Part shown: positions 24,901-34,868 of the stretch, piece after piece | How positions within the stretch are numbered: position 1 is the first letter of the stretch | How the letters are laid out: each line of letters begins with the position of its first letter | Notes under the pieces: model-generated | Seen by the model: the letters and a program-made list of their open reading frames with translations, nothing else | What the model was told of the DNA's origin: nothing | Database searches by the model: none | Assembly (NCBI GenBank): GCA_035610365.1 | Contig: CM069433.1 | Coordinates: 130,280,545-130,344,544, forward strand | Source: Aquatica leii | Taxonomy: Eukaryota > Arthropoda > Insecta > Coleoptera > Lampyridae | Direction of reading: 5' to 3' | DNA length: 64,000 bases | Made by a program: the position numbers and the translations under genes

Positions 24901-25659
24901 GTGAAAAAGAAAAATTGCAAAAAGTAAACGTGTAAGAGGTTAGTTATTTATAGGATCTAGAAGGCAGATAGTTCTTGCTAAAAAATAAAAGAATAATTGT
25001 GGCTGCAAGAATAACTGTTTTTTAAGCATAACAACAGTAAACAGCAAGAATATATTTTTCCCATTTAATGAAATAGGCGAGAAAGAAAGGCAAAACTCGT
25101 ATTTAACCAGTTTACTGACTGTTTGAATTAAACGTAAGTCTCGCCCCTGTCAGCAAAACCCAAGGTTACGTCAGTTTACATTTAAATATAAGGTAAATAA
25201 CACAAATCATATCTTTTACAATAACATACTATTAAAATCTCGCTTTTTTCCAGATCAAACTACCCGACCTTAAGCAAACAGTCTCTAAAATGGCTATATG
25301 CAACCTGCACTAAATTAGATAGGGGCAGCTTTTGTGTATTTGTACGTACTTAACTACAAATATTACACACGAAATTTGCGGGGAACATAATCTAGTAAAC
25401 CAAATGCGTTTCCAGAAAATATAGTTTAGCAGATCACATCACAGCGAGGGTTCCATTATAGCGGCAAAAAATCCGAAAGGCGTTATTTATCTACAGATTT
25501 GAATACAAGTAGAGGAAATCACTGTACTTTAAATAAATATGAATGTATTCAAAAAAGGGAAAAATTACAGATATTTTAATAGTATTACACGAAGAAACAA
25601 AAACAAAAAACAGAGAAGGAATTGCATTAAAAAAAGTTCTATAAGAACGTCAAAAATAA
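21973..25659. other. AT-rich sequence, no supported gene
   Basis: No gene that I can support. A stretch near 24540-24930 is less AT-rich and contains an open frame (24718-24927) rich in Lys and Ser that I do not recognise. Small open frames near 23360-23550 show no family features. Confidence 0.5.
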
Positions 25660-27060
25660 TCAAAAGAAAATGGAGAAGTTGAAATACTTTGCATCGAATA
25701 AATCAATTACTAATTTTTGGTATCGATGCCTACACGCACAAACCTAAGAGAAAATAAACAATGAAATATGGTCTTAGAAACAAAGAATTGATGTTTGCTG
25801 GCTATGAAAGCAAGTCTAAAATCTATCGTTTATTTAACATTGACACAAAGAGAGTGTACATAAGCAGCGGTGTTGACTTCCATAAAGATAAATTTAGTTT
25901 AAAGAAGAACAAGCTACTGGAATGTACCAACTTAACCTACTGTTTGAAAATCTTAAAAAGGAACGGCATGAAAAAGATAATGCACCTGTAATACAATACT
26001 AAAGAACCGTAGTAAAACTTACATACCTAAATAAACATACATTAGTAAGTGTAGATTTTGCTACAATAGTTCCTCCAAAAGCAGATTTTAAGTGGTTATA
26101 GGAATAAATGAGAAGTTGAATGCACTCCAACACAAAAATGGGAAGCGTTATTAGATACAAATGAGTTTTTACAATTAAAACAAAATATGATAGATAGATC
26201 AAACGATACAAGGCTCGTCGTTTGGCAAAAAACCTCTCTCAGTGTAAAAGCATAGACTACACTAAAACATTTGCCCCAGTTGTTCGTTATGAGTCAGTTA
26301 AAATACTACTATCGAGAGACACCAAACATGATCTTAAGATGTAGAAATTCGATGCAAGAAAAATTTGTATGTAAATTACAGCATAGCTTATATGGACTTA
26401 AGCAAAGCCCTAGATGCTGAAACTTCAAATTTGTAAAGTTTTTTTTATAAACGTTTCACTGAACCAATAAACAAGCGACAGCTCCTTAGAAAAATAAATG
26501 ATGAGTAAACGTATTTGGCGCTGTATGCCAATAAAAAAAGTTTTGACTTTAGAAGAAGGTTTACAAATAACACCAGAAAAAGCGGATGTATGTATGGAAG
26601 AAATAGAAAGGAACAGAGAACTGAATAAAATAAGGATATCACAAAAAATTTTGCCGTGAAAAACAGAAATATTCAATATAGAACACGCAGACTCTGACTG
26701 TCCTCGCAGAACCAAAGAGCGTTATAATAATCCAGTTGAGAATGAGACGATGCAACGATTACTATAAAGTCATAGGGTCCCTTTGATTCGCAGCGCGAGT
26801 GACACGACCAGATATTGAATACGCTGTAAATCGGACAAATCAATTTCTGACTAATTGCGGTGAAAATCATTAGTGGACTGTAAAACAAATAGTTAGTTAT
26901 TTAAAAGGGACGATAGACTATAGAATAGTTTGCAGACGCTACGGTAGTGACTAGGAAGTACTAGGATATACTAGTTCTGATTATGTTGGATGTATTGGTA
27001 GTCGAAAATCAATTATTGGGTTTGTATTCGAATTATTGCTTATTACTAGAGTATTACAAG
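25660..27060 (+). mobile_element. Ty1/copia LTR-retrotransposon fossil
   Basis: The plus strand carries, in order, the end of a copia integrase (about 25761-25990), a copia reverse transcriptase with KTFAPVVRYESVK (about 26260-26310) and SLYGLKQSPR-like sequence, and the region leading into RNase H (about 26790-27050). It is broken by many breaks and looks old. No long terminal repeats were identified; the gag part was not recognised. Confidence 0.75.
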
Positions 27061-27114
27061 AAATCTTAGATCTCCTCAATTTGACCAGTTCAATTCAAGG
27101 AAAGACAAGGACCT

Positions 27115-27345
27115 TTATCAGCAATTTAAAAAAGATCATGTTTTTTGAGGTACCCCTATTTTTATAAAAGGATTGGAAATTTTAGTTTTTGAAGGAGTAC
27201 GTACATTGAGGCTTGCTAGTAGTTGTTGTGTGTATCTCCTTTTTTTGCATATTATATTTGTTATAAAGTTTAGCACCGCCCACATTTCTATTATGTCAAA
27301 CGCTTTTTTGTAAAAAATGTAATTCATCAAACTTGCAACTTGCAA
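27115..27345 (-). pseudogene. LINE reverse-transcriptase fragment (RTE/Jockey-like)
   Basis: The minus strand reads YKKAFDIIEMWAVLNFI, which corresponds to the DYEKAFDSV..WAVL region of LINE reverse transcriptases. It continues RRYTQQLLASLNVRTPS and PFIKIGVPQKT, the position of the GVRQGD motif. The match covers about 75 residues only and ends where the motif should continue, so this is a short fragment. It lies between the copia fossil and the intact LINE and is on the opposite strand from both. Confidence 0.6.
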
Positions 27346-27649
27346 ACAACGTAGCTTTCTGTGTTTATTTATGAAATTTACTTATTACCTATCTAATATT
27401 ATTTAAATTAAGTGGCATTTTAGTAGTGTGTGTTTTAACAACATCAGATTTGGATCTGGTACGTTTAAGTTTATAATAACTACTTAATTATCTTCTAATT
27501 TATAACCATATTGATTAAATTTTTGGCAAGTGTACTTATCAAAAGTGTTTGACCTTCTAAAATCGCATAAATATTTTAAAATAATTTATATTATTCACAT
27601 TTGGGATTTATTAGTGTTTATACTTAAGTGTAATTTAAGTTGCATAATC

Positions 27650-28387
27650 ATGAAGTGCAAATGCTGCAACCAATCTGTTGGAAATGCTCTTTTTATTACT
27701 TGTAGCATCTGTAAAGATGTTTATAAAGAATCGTGTGTAAACATCAATGCAACAGAATCAAGATTCTTGCGGTCTAAACAAAACATAAAATGGACATGCA
27801 CGACGTGCTGCAGCTCTTCTGAGGATGTATCTTCATTAATTAAAATCATTAAAGACTTACAAAGTGAAATTCAGTCACTTAAAGAATCGTTTGAGACCTT
27901 TAGTAAAACGAATAAAACAACTGTTGGTGTAGACAATTTACAAATGGAAAACATCATACAAGAAATTAATATGCGTAAATCTAGAGAAGCTAACATAGTC
28001 ATGTTTAATGTCCCTGAATCTGCTGGGGATAATGTTCAAATAAGCGATAACGAAACAGTAAAGAATATCTTAAATATTATCGACAACTCGTTTAACTGGA
28101 GCAATGTTACTATGTTTCGTTTAGGTAAAATCATAAATAAAGAAAAATGCCGGCCTATTAAAGTAAAGTTAGAATCGAAAGATATTGCTCGTTTATTGAT
28201 GCGTGGCAGTAAAGTATTAAAACAATCAAAATATGCTAAAGTTTTTATTGGATCTGATCTTACACCTTTACAACAAGACAATAGAAAAAAGATATTAAGA
28301 GAGTACAATGATAGAATCGCCAACGGAGAAAATGACATAATAATAAAATATATTAATAATTGTCCAACAATAATTAAAAAAAACTAA
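27650..28387 (+). CDS. LINE ORF1 protein with PHD-like zinc finger
   Basis: ORF1 proteins bind the LINE RNA and form the ribonucleoprotein particle. The Met at 27650 is chosen because it starts the cysteine domain: MKCKCCNQSVG, then CSICKDVYKESC, and WTCTTCC. These spaced Cys pairs (residues ~3-53) match the PHD-like finger of CR1/Jockey-type ORF1s. A coiled-coil-like stretch follows (LIKIIKDLQSEIQSLKES, ~60-80). A basic RNA-recognition-like part comes last (ANIVMFNVPES at ~108-118, RPIKVKLESKDIARLLM at ~160-176, and a Lys-rich end). The product is 245 residues, full length for this type. Only 17 bases separate its stop from the ORF2 start. An in-frame extension upstream to 27530 is possible but lacks conserved features. 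Confidence 0.85.
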   Translation: MKCKCCNQSVGNALFITCSICKDVYKESCVNINATESRFLRSKQNIKWTCTTCCSSSEDVSSLIKIIKDLQSEIQSLKESFETFSKTNKTTVGVDNLQMENIIQEINMRKSREANIVMFNVPESAGDNVQISDNETVKNILNIIDNSFNWSNVTMFRLGKIINKEKCRPIKVKLESKDIARLLMRGSKVLKQSKYAKVFIGSDLTPLQQDNRKKILREYNDRIANGENDIIIKYINNCPTIIKKN

Positions 28388-28404
28388 ATTCTGTCCAGCA
28401 AACT

Positions 28405-31254
28405 ATGTCTAACAATATTTCTTTATATTACCAAAATGTTCGTGGTCTAAATACCAAACTGGTCAATTTTAAAAACAATATTTGTGGTTCAAATTTTGAT
28501 TGTTTTATGATAACAGAGACGTGGTTATCACCTGACATCTATGATAATGAAATCATTCCATCCTCATTTAACGTATTTAGATGCGATAGAACTCCTTTCG
28601 TAAGAAACGGGCGTTTAATTTCTCGTGGAGGTGGTGTTCTAATTGCAACTACAGACAAAATACAAGGAATAGAAAACTGTTTTTCGTTTAATATACCCGG
28701 TGTTGAAATTGTAAGTGTTCAGGTTATGTTAAGAAAAGAAGTTGTGTTACTTATCTGCCTGTATGTACCTCCAGCTACTACCACTTCAGTATTTAAAGAA
28801 CTTCTAGATAGCTTAGAAAATGAATTAACTAGTTATAGTAACATTATATTAACTGCCGATTTTAATGTTCCTGATTACACTAGTGTTTCCTCGAATCCGT
28901 CGGATAAAAATATTTTACTAACACAATTCGTTAATTATTTAAACTTAGTTCAATGCAACTCTATTCTTAATAATGATGATAGATTGTTAGACTTAATTTT
29001 TTGCTCAAAACATATTATGCATTGCTGTAAAAGAGCGAATTTTCCTTTAGTTCCAATTGATTCCAGATATCATCCAAGCGTCTCTATCGAGTTTGCCTTT
29101 TCAAATAAAACAAGCATAGATTTTAATATTTGTAATAAATACAGCTTTGATTTTCGGAATGCCGACATTAATACATTGTACTCGCTCATTAACAATACAG
29201 ATTGGAACTTCTTAAATTTTTACAGTACTTCAAATGATATGTGTAGAGCCTTTTATGACAAATTGTATAGCTATATATTAGTTACCGTGCCACGTAAATA
29301 TTATATACGAAAGAACAAGTATCCACCTTGGTTTACTTATCATATTAAAAGAAATATAAAAATTAAAAATCATTACTTGAAACTGTACAAAACTACTGGA
29401 TATCAATTTTATCAAGAAAAAGCTATAACTTTATATAATGGTATTAAAATCGAAATTGATCGTTCTTATAAAAATTACATTAAACAACTAGAATGTGATA
29501 TTGTTCATAATCCAAACAAAATCTATCAATTTGTTAACACTCAAAAAAATAAATCTCGAATTCCAGGTGTAGTAAAACACGGTTCTTCAGTTTTTAATTC
29601 ACCTGAGGATATAGTCAATGCGTTTGCTGATCATTTTTCTAGTGTTTATGATCACAATGATGACTATTTTAGTCATGAAAATTCTATGTTGTCAGGTTAT
29701 CGTAACATCACACTTTCTATTATCGACAGTGAGTCGATTATCCAAGCTATAAAAAAACTTAAATGGAAACTATCTTCTGGTCCTGATGATATACCATCTT
29801 TTTTAATCAAGGATTGTGCAGAAATTTTCAGCTATCCGCTTATTATTATTTATAACAAAATTTTAGAATCTTCTATATTTCCAGATGTGTGGAAGGTTTC
29901 GAAAGTAATTCCAGTCCATAAAAAAGGACCAAAATCTGAAGTTGAAAACTATAGACCAATTTCAATAATATCCAACTTTGCAAAAATTTTTGAAATAATT
30001 TTATGTCAATTCTTGCAACCGCATATTTCTAATGTTGTCAGCAATTCACAACATGGTTTTACTAAAGGAAAATCTACTGCTACCAACCTCTGTAATTTTA
30101 CAAACTTTGTTTCTACTGCTTTAAATGATAGTAAACAAGTAGACGTTATTTATACAGACTTAACCAAAGCTTTTGATCTAGTTGATCATAATTTACTACT
30201 AACAAAGTTAGATTACTTTGGTTTATCTAAAAATCTTATAATACTATTGGAGACTTATTTATTTAACCGAACAAATTACGTTGAGTATGGTTTTACCAAA
30301 TCTAGATATTTTGTTTCTTCTACAGGTGTTCCTCAAGGGTCTAATCTAGGACCTCTTTTATTCATCATTTACATCAATGATTTAGTACAACATATTGATT
30401 GTCCAATTCTTCTGTATGTAGACGATGCCAAATTATTTACATTAATTAACTCCAATGATGACTGTACATTCTTGCAATCAAACCTGAACAAACTTCACGC
30501 TTGGTGTACCAATAATAAATTAAAAATAAATGTAAACAAATGTAAAACAATGAGTTTTTCTAACAAGTTCAATAAAATAAATTTTAATTATACAATTGAT
30601 GGAATTTCAATAGAAAAAGTTTCAAAATGGTTAGATTTAGGTGTAAACTTTGATTGTAACTTATCGTTTAAGTATCACGTTCATTCCATTTGTGTTTCTG
30701 CGTTAAAATCGTTGAGTTTTATTATTCGATCGTGTAAGATTTTTAACTCTACTTCAGTATTAATAAAGTTATATTATACGTATGTTCGAAGTATACTAGA
30801 ATACAACTCTATTATTTGGAATCCGTATTATGTCTCGTATAAAACTGAAATCGAAGCTGTACAACGTAGATTTTTAAAATATCTGTATTATAAAACTTTC
30901 AATAATTGGCCAATACGAAACTATCCATATGATAATCTCTTGTGTACATTTAATTTCAACTCGTTAGAGACACGTAGAAAAATTGCTTGCATAACGTTTT
31001 TATACAAACTAATTAACTATTACTATTGCGATTCCGAATTATTATATACCGTCTCATTTTCCTATTTAAAATATAATACACGCAACCCTAACACATTCCT
31101 TATCCCTTTCGCAAACACGATGAAACATCTAAATTCGCCGCTTTTAAATATGTGTAAATTGTATAATAAGCTTCCACCTGATTGTGTTGATATTTTTTCT
31201 AACTCTCTGCAAAATTTTATTTCTAAATTACAAAAATTAAATACAAGCAAATAA
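28405..31254 (+). CDS. LINE ORF2: endonuclease-reverse transcriptase
   Basis: A 949-residue enzyme that nicks the target DNA and copies the LINE RNA into the nick. The N-terminal apurinic-type endonuclease shows YYQNVRG (Asn11), ITETWL (Glu38), TADFN (Asp152, Asn154) and a YHP triplet (His223), where many relatives have SDH; here the residues before it are SR. The reverse transcriptase spans about 430-720: SSGPDDIPSFLIKD, VIPVHKKG, ENYRPISII, QHGFTKGKSTATN, YTDLTKAFDLVDHN (Asp585), STGVPQGSNLGPLLF, and YVDDAKLF (Asp673, Asp674). The C-terminal domain is the usual length for the group. No stop or frameshift is present. The variant at the end of the endonuclease is the only oddity. Confidence 0.93.
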   Translation: MSNNISLYYQNVRGLNTKLVNFKNNICGSNFDCFMITETWLSPDIYDNEIIPSSFNVFRCDRTPFVRNGRLISRGGGVLIATTDKIQGIENCFSFNIPGVEIVSVQVMLRKEVVLLICLYVPPATTTSVFKELLDSLENELTSYSNIILTADFNVPDYTSVSSNPSDKNILLTQFVNYLNLVQCNSILNNDDRLLDLIFCSKHIMHCCKRANFPLVPIDSRYHPSVSIEFAFSNKTSIDFNICNKYSFDFRNADINTLYSLINNTDWNFLNFYSTSNDMCRAFYDKLYSYILVTVPRKYYIRKNKYPPWFTYHIKRNIKIKNHYLKLYKTTGYQFYQEKAITLYNGIKIEIDRSYKNYIKQLECDIVHNPNKIYQFVNTQKNKSRIPGVVKHGSSVFNSPEDIVNAFADHFSSVYDHNDDYFSHENSMLSGYRNITLSIIDSESIIQAIKKLKWKLSSGPDDIPSFLIKDCAEIFSYPLIIIYNKILESSIFPDVWKVSKVIPVHKKGPKSEVENYRPISIISNFAKIFEIILCQFLQPHISNVVSNSQHGFTKGKSTATNLCNFTNFVSTALNDSKQVDVIYTDLTKAFDLVDHNLLLTKLDYFGLSKNLIILLETYLFNRTNYVEYGFTKSRYFVSSTGVPQGSNLGPLLFIIYINDLVQHIDCPILLYVDDAKLFTLINSNDDCTFLQSNLNKLHAWCTNNKLKINVNKCKTMSFSNKFNKINFNYTIDGISIEKVSKWLDLGVNFDCNLSFKYHVHSICVSALKSLSFIIRSCKIFNSTSVLIKLYYTYVRSILEYNSIIWNPYYVSYKTEIEAVQRRFLKYLYYKTFNNWPIRNYPYDNLLCTFNFNSLETRRKIACITFLYKLINYYYCDSELLYTVSFSYLKYNTRNPNTFLIPFANTMKHLNSPLLNMCKLYNKLPPDCVDIFSNSLQNFISKLQKLNTSK

Positions 31255-31516
31255 TAAGTTTTTTTTTTCTCATTATTGTTTATGAAATTGTAATATTAGA
31301 CATTTCTAATTTGTTTGTAATTCATTATTGTTATTTTTATGAAATAGTTTTGTTTTTTTTTTTAATTTTTTATATGAGGTATGATTTGTTAACAGAAAGT
31401 TTATTATAATTCATTACAATTGTTTTATTTTTTTTTTTGTAAGTTAAATCTTTTTGTTAAAATATAATTGTTCTGATGTACTTGCTGGACAATAAAGATT
31501 ATTATTATTATTATTG
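31255..31516 (+). other. LINE 3' UTR and ATT-repeat tail
   Basis: T-rich untranslated region after the ORF2 stop ending in ACAATAAAG and six ATT/TTA repeats. The tail marks the 3' end of the element; the sequence changes character directly after it. Confidence 0.8.
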
Positions 31517-32388
31517 TAATCGTAACTTCTCCAGTTCGACAAGTTTATAGTCAGATGAAAAAGGTTTGTTATTGAATCTTGGTATTTGATTTTTTTTAAT
31601 GCATGCTTGTTACGTTTGCTTTTTCCAACCACTGTTTGTGTAAACAGTGTTTTAGTAGGTAGATGACAATAACGCATTACAGAATTTTACTTAAATTACG
31701 TACAATAATATAATTAACATTTATTGCCCAAAAGGTCTTACCACGAACCTATAACAAACAACAGGGATTTTCATGTTTTGTTAAACAATGGTTTTCAGAA
31801 AACATTAAATACAAAAGCCGCTTATAGAGAAAAACTATTGTAAGAATTTATACTAGGGCTATGTAGAATGACAGGCTTAACAGAACACTATTTACAAAAC
31901 CGGAAAGATTTCGGAATGAATATAGAACAAATATAGATAATTTTAATTCTGTCCGGTGGGATTCCTTTAATGACTGAAACACATGACTAAAATATTCTTT
32001 GTTTGTTAATGTTACCCTGTACAAACTATTCAATGTTGTATTCGTAATTGTGATACTGCATTATCAGTATTAAACGTCCTTGTCGAGGCGCGAAATAGTG
32101 AAAATTTCCTGTTTTCCTCTTGCAATTCGACAAGACAGTCGTGCGGTACTTTAATACTGATAATATTGGCAAGAGGGTCCTGTTGGGAGTATAACCATAA
32201 TTAAAGTACACCAACCCAATTTCCACCCATAAAGGATTTAGTACCTCATAGACTTGTTTTATTCGATCCGTGGCGTGGCCATTTAGTTGTCGACAATCCG
32301 GCACGGGGCACCACTGCATTATAAATACCTGTGATATTGTCACACTGTGATAGTCTATTGCTGTTGTGCTGTGAGTAAGTTTTGAAAA
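31517..32388. other. Unannotated; contains an inverted repeat at 32059-32167
   Basis: No supported gene. Near 32060 the string TTATCAGTATTAAA is repeated inverted near 32150 (TTTAATACTGATAA), with TTGTCGA also inverted inside, giving an imperfect hairpin of about 105 bp. The segment 31800-32030 looks like broken coding sequence, but I cannot assign it. Part of the left flank of the hAT-derived gene at 32389 should lie here; its terminal repeat was not identified. Confidence 0.5.
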
Positions 32389-34868
32389 ATGCCACCTAAT
32401 AAACAATCAAAATTTGAAAATTATTACAAGTGGAGTAAATTGGACAATAATTTAACAACCGACGGGGAAAACCTTTTTTCTCAAGTTTGCTTAAAATCAG
32501 TAAGTTTGTATTATCTTAATTTAAATGCTTTTAATTACTAGTATATGTATTATTTTAGATCGGTGCTACTAAAAAGTACCATGTAAACCAACACTTGGGT
32601 AGTGGTTTACATTTAAAAAATATTAAAAAAAAAACTATGAAACAACCATTATTGTTAAAAAACGTTATAGAAGATCAACAGAATAAATCTGGCCCTTCAA
32701 AAACAACTTTTGCTCTAGATTTGTACGAAGCAATGGTGTCGGCTCAAATGACTCTTAAAAAACTTGATAATATTAATTTTCGCAATTTCCTCGGGAAATA
32801 CACCGAACAAGTTGTTCCAGATGAATCAACTTTGAGAAAAAATTATTTAGACATATGTTACCAATCGGTAAGCAGTTTAATTAACGTATTAATAGTTTTC
32901 AAAAGTGATTAATATAATCCAGTCTAGTAATTACAATTATATAATTTTATTTTTGTAGGACTTCTGTGTACAAATGCGGTAAAAAAAGAAAAGGTTCTCT
33001 TATTCGTAACCGATGCAGCACCTTATATGATCAAATCTGCTCATGCATTAGAAATTTTTTTTCAGAATTTAAAACATTTAACTTGTCTAGCAATTGGAAT
33101 AGTTAATTTCTGTCACCAAAAAGGTAAATATCTCTAACATATAAGATTCTCTTTTTGATTATTGGATCTTGTTTCAGGTTTTTGTGAAAGCACCATTACG
33201 GGTAAGGGCCTATAAAGAAAAACTTCCTGATGTTAAACTTCTACCAGAACCTATCATAACAAGATGGGGAACTTGGTTATCTGCTTGCATTTTTTATGCC
33301 ACACATTTTGAAAAAATTAAAGAGATACAGTTAATACTATAATCTGACATTGTCTTATACATTAATTAAATTGTCTTACTTCAGGTGGTTGAATTATTTG
33401 ACGAAACGACCTCTGCAGCAATTGCTAAATCTCAAAAAGGTTTTAATGACGAAGCTGTTAAGAGAGGACTAGTTTTTATAAAAACACATTTTTCCGGCAT
33501 TCCTGGCGAATTAAAGAAGCTAGAAAAAGGCGAAACCGCAATGACCGAATCTTTCGCTACATTCGAAAGAATAAGAGCAATTATAAGAGCATTTCCAGGG
33601 ACTATAGGCGATTCAAACTAAGCGATACGCCAACTAGCGGCGACAATTTGAACTACCGTTGCAATGATAGCTTAATACGCGTACTTAATTTGTTGCTGTT
33701 TTATTTTGAATTTCTGCTGTGTTCTTAAGTATATTTAGGGAAAAAATGCACATAATTAACAATTATGGAACTGAGATACTTGTTGAACAACATGCACCCC
33801 GGGTGGTGAAATTATAACTTGGAAAATCTCTTAGAAAAAAAATGAAGCTTTGTTTGCAACATTTTTAAATATAACATTATTTTTATCAAACAAGTATATA
33901 TTTAGTTGTTATTATAATTCTACATTAGCACCAATGATAAAATTACATACATTCAGACAAACTGCCCGGCAGTTCAAAAATAAGGGCTTCGACACTACAA
34001 TAGCCTTCCATACAATATCTCACAGTTAGAACTACAACTGAAATAGCAAGCAAAACACTTCGAAGTAAACGTGCTGACTATCACTTTATTAGAAAAAAAA
34101 TTACATAAAGCCGATGCCTGATGAAGTTTGCGATGACAAAACAATGCACCTACATGTAAAGTGAAATTGATGTTTCTTAGTGACTAATTGTACTATTATG
34201 AGCCCAATCCAACTATGCCGGCTGTAAATTGAGTTGTAAGTAATTATCGTGTTGTTTTATAGTAATAAACTAAACCACAAAACTATTAAACCACAATAAA
34301 ACGACTAGTGAATACAATTTCGAAACTGTATACAAACTAATTTAGAATCACAAGTAATATTAGTAAATCTTATGTAATGCCGAAAAAACTTATCAAACTA
34401 TAAAAAAAGGTTATAAAGTACATAAATTAAACTTTGGTTTTCAGAAAAAGTTTGTAACAACACAAAAAGAATTAGTATAAATAGTATGCAAATAAAGGCA
34501 ATTATGACGTTTATCATTGCAACGTTAGTTCATTCTTTGCCGCTAGAGGCGCTTGAATCTTAAATTGAATCGCCTATAGGAAGAAAAATTAATCCAACAT
34601 TGGATTCCGTCACATCAAAAAACCCTTCCTTTGACCTCGTTAAACAACTGACTGAAATTCAAAAAGGGGAGGTCATGAAGCATCAACAGAAAATATCTTT
34701 AGCAGTAATACAGAAACATCGGCATTAAAATTTGCTCCACTAACATCTTGTGATGTCAAAAGAACTTTTTCCTTCTATAAAAATATTTTAAATGATAAAA
34801 GGCAACAGCTTCTTGGTCAAAATATTGAAAAATATTTGATTTGTGCTTCGGAAAATAATAGCGCTTAA
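32389..34868 (+). pseudogene. hAT-type transposase gene (CGGBP1-like BED finger), split by a MITE
   Basis: A spliced hAT-derived gene. Exon 1 (32389-32499, MPPNKQSKFENYYKW) joins in frame to exon 2 (32559-32867); together they give CLKSIGATKKYHVNQHLGSG, a BED-type finger region. Exon 3 (from 32959) holds LLFVTDAAPYMIKSAHAL, exon 4 (from 33178) ITRWGTWLSACIFYATHF, and exon 5 (33385 onward) the following helices. After the MITE the C-terminal dimerisation part reads PLTSCDVKRTFSFYKNIL, with its stop at 34866. Three defects are visible besides the MITE. Exon 2 does not meet exon 3 in frame and a central catalytic stretch is missing. The donor after exon 4 reads AT instead of GT. A one-base frame change lies near 34670. 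Element ends were not found. Confidence 0.8.
33607..34574. mobile_element. 968-bp MITE inserted in the hAT exon at TATA
   Basis: Inverted ends: GGCGATTCAAACTAAGCG at the left and, from the right on the other strand, GGCGATTCAATTTAAG. The similarity runs about 75 bp inward, through CTAGCGGC and CGTTGCAATGATA. TATA flanks both sides (33603-33606 and 34575-34578). Removing the element and one TATA joins the hAT codons for PGTI directly to GRKINPTLD in one frame, which confirms both boundaries. No transposase is encoded, so it depends on another element; the TATA or TA target suggests a Tc1/mariner-type relative. Confidence 0.9.

Larger units (their letters stand above)
27650..31516 (+). mobile_element. 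Non-LTR retrotransposon, both ORFs open (CR1/Jockey-like)
   Basis: A LINE with two uninterrupted reading frames (ORF1 27650-28387, ORF2 28405-31254), a 3' UTR of about 240 bp, and a 3' tail of ATT repeats after ACAATAAAG (31490-31516). The organisation, the endonuclease-RT order, and the (ATT)n tail fit the Jockey/CR1 group of insects. The exact 5' end is not defined; a 5' UTR probably starts somewhere between 27350 and 27650. No clear target duplication was found. Open frames of 245 and 949 codons in AT-rich DNA imply a recent insertion that may still be competent. Confidence 0.9.

Noticed and set aside
5141-27060. Long terminal repeats for the gypsy and copia fossils
   Set aside because: I looked for direct repeat pairs flanking the coding parts and found none I could support by eye.
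32026-32406. 126-codon minus-strand open frame
   Set aside because: No family features; it overlaps the start of the hAT exon on the other strand and a local inverted repeat.
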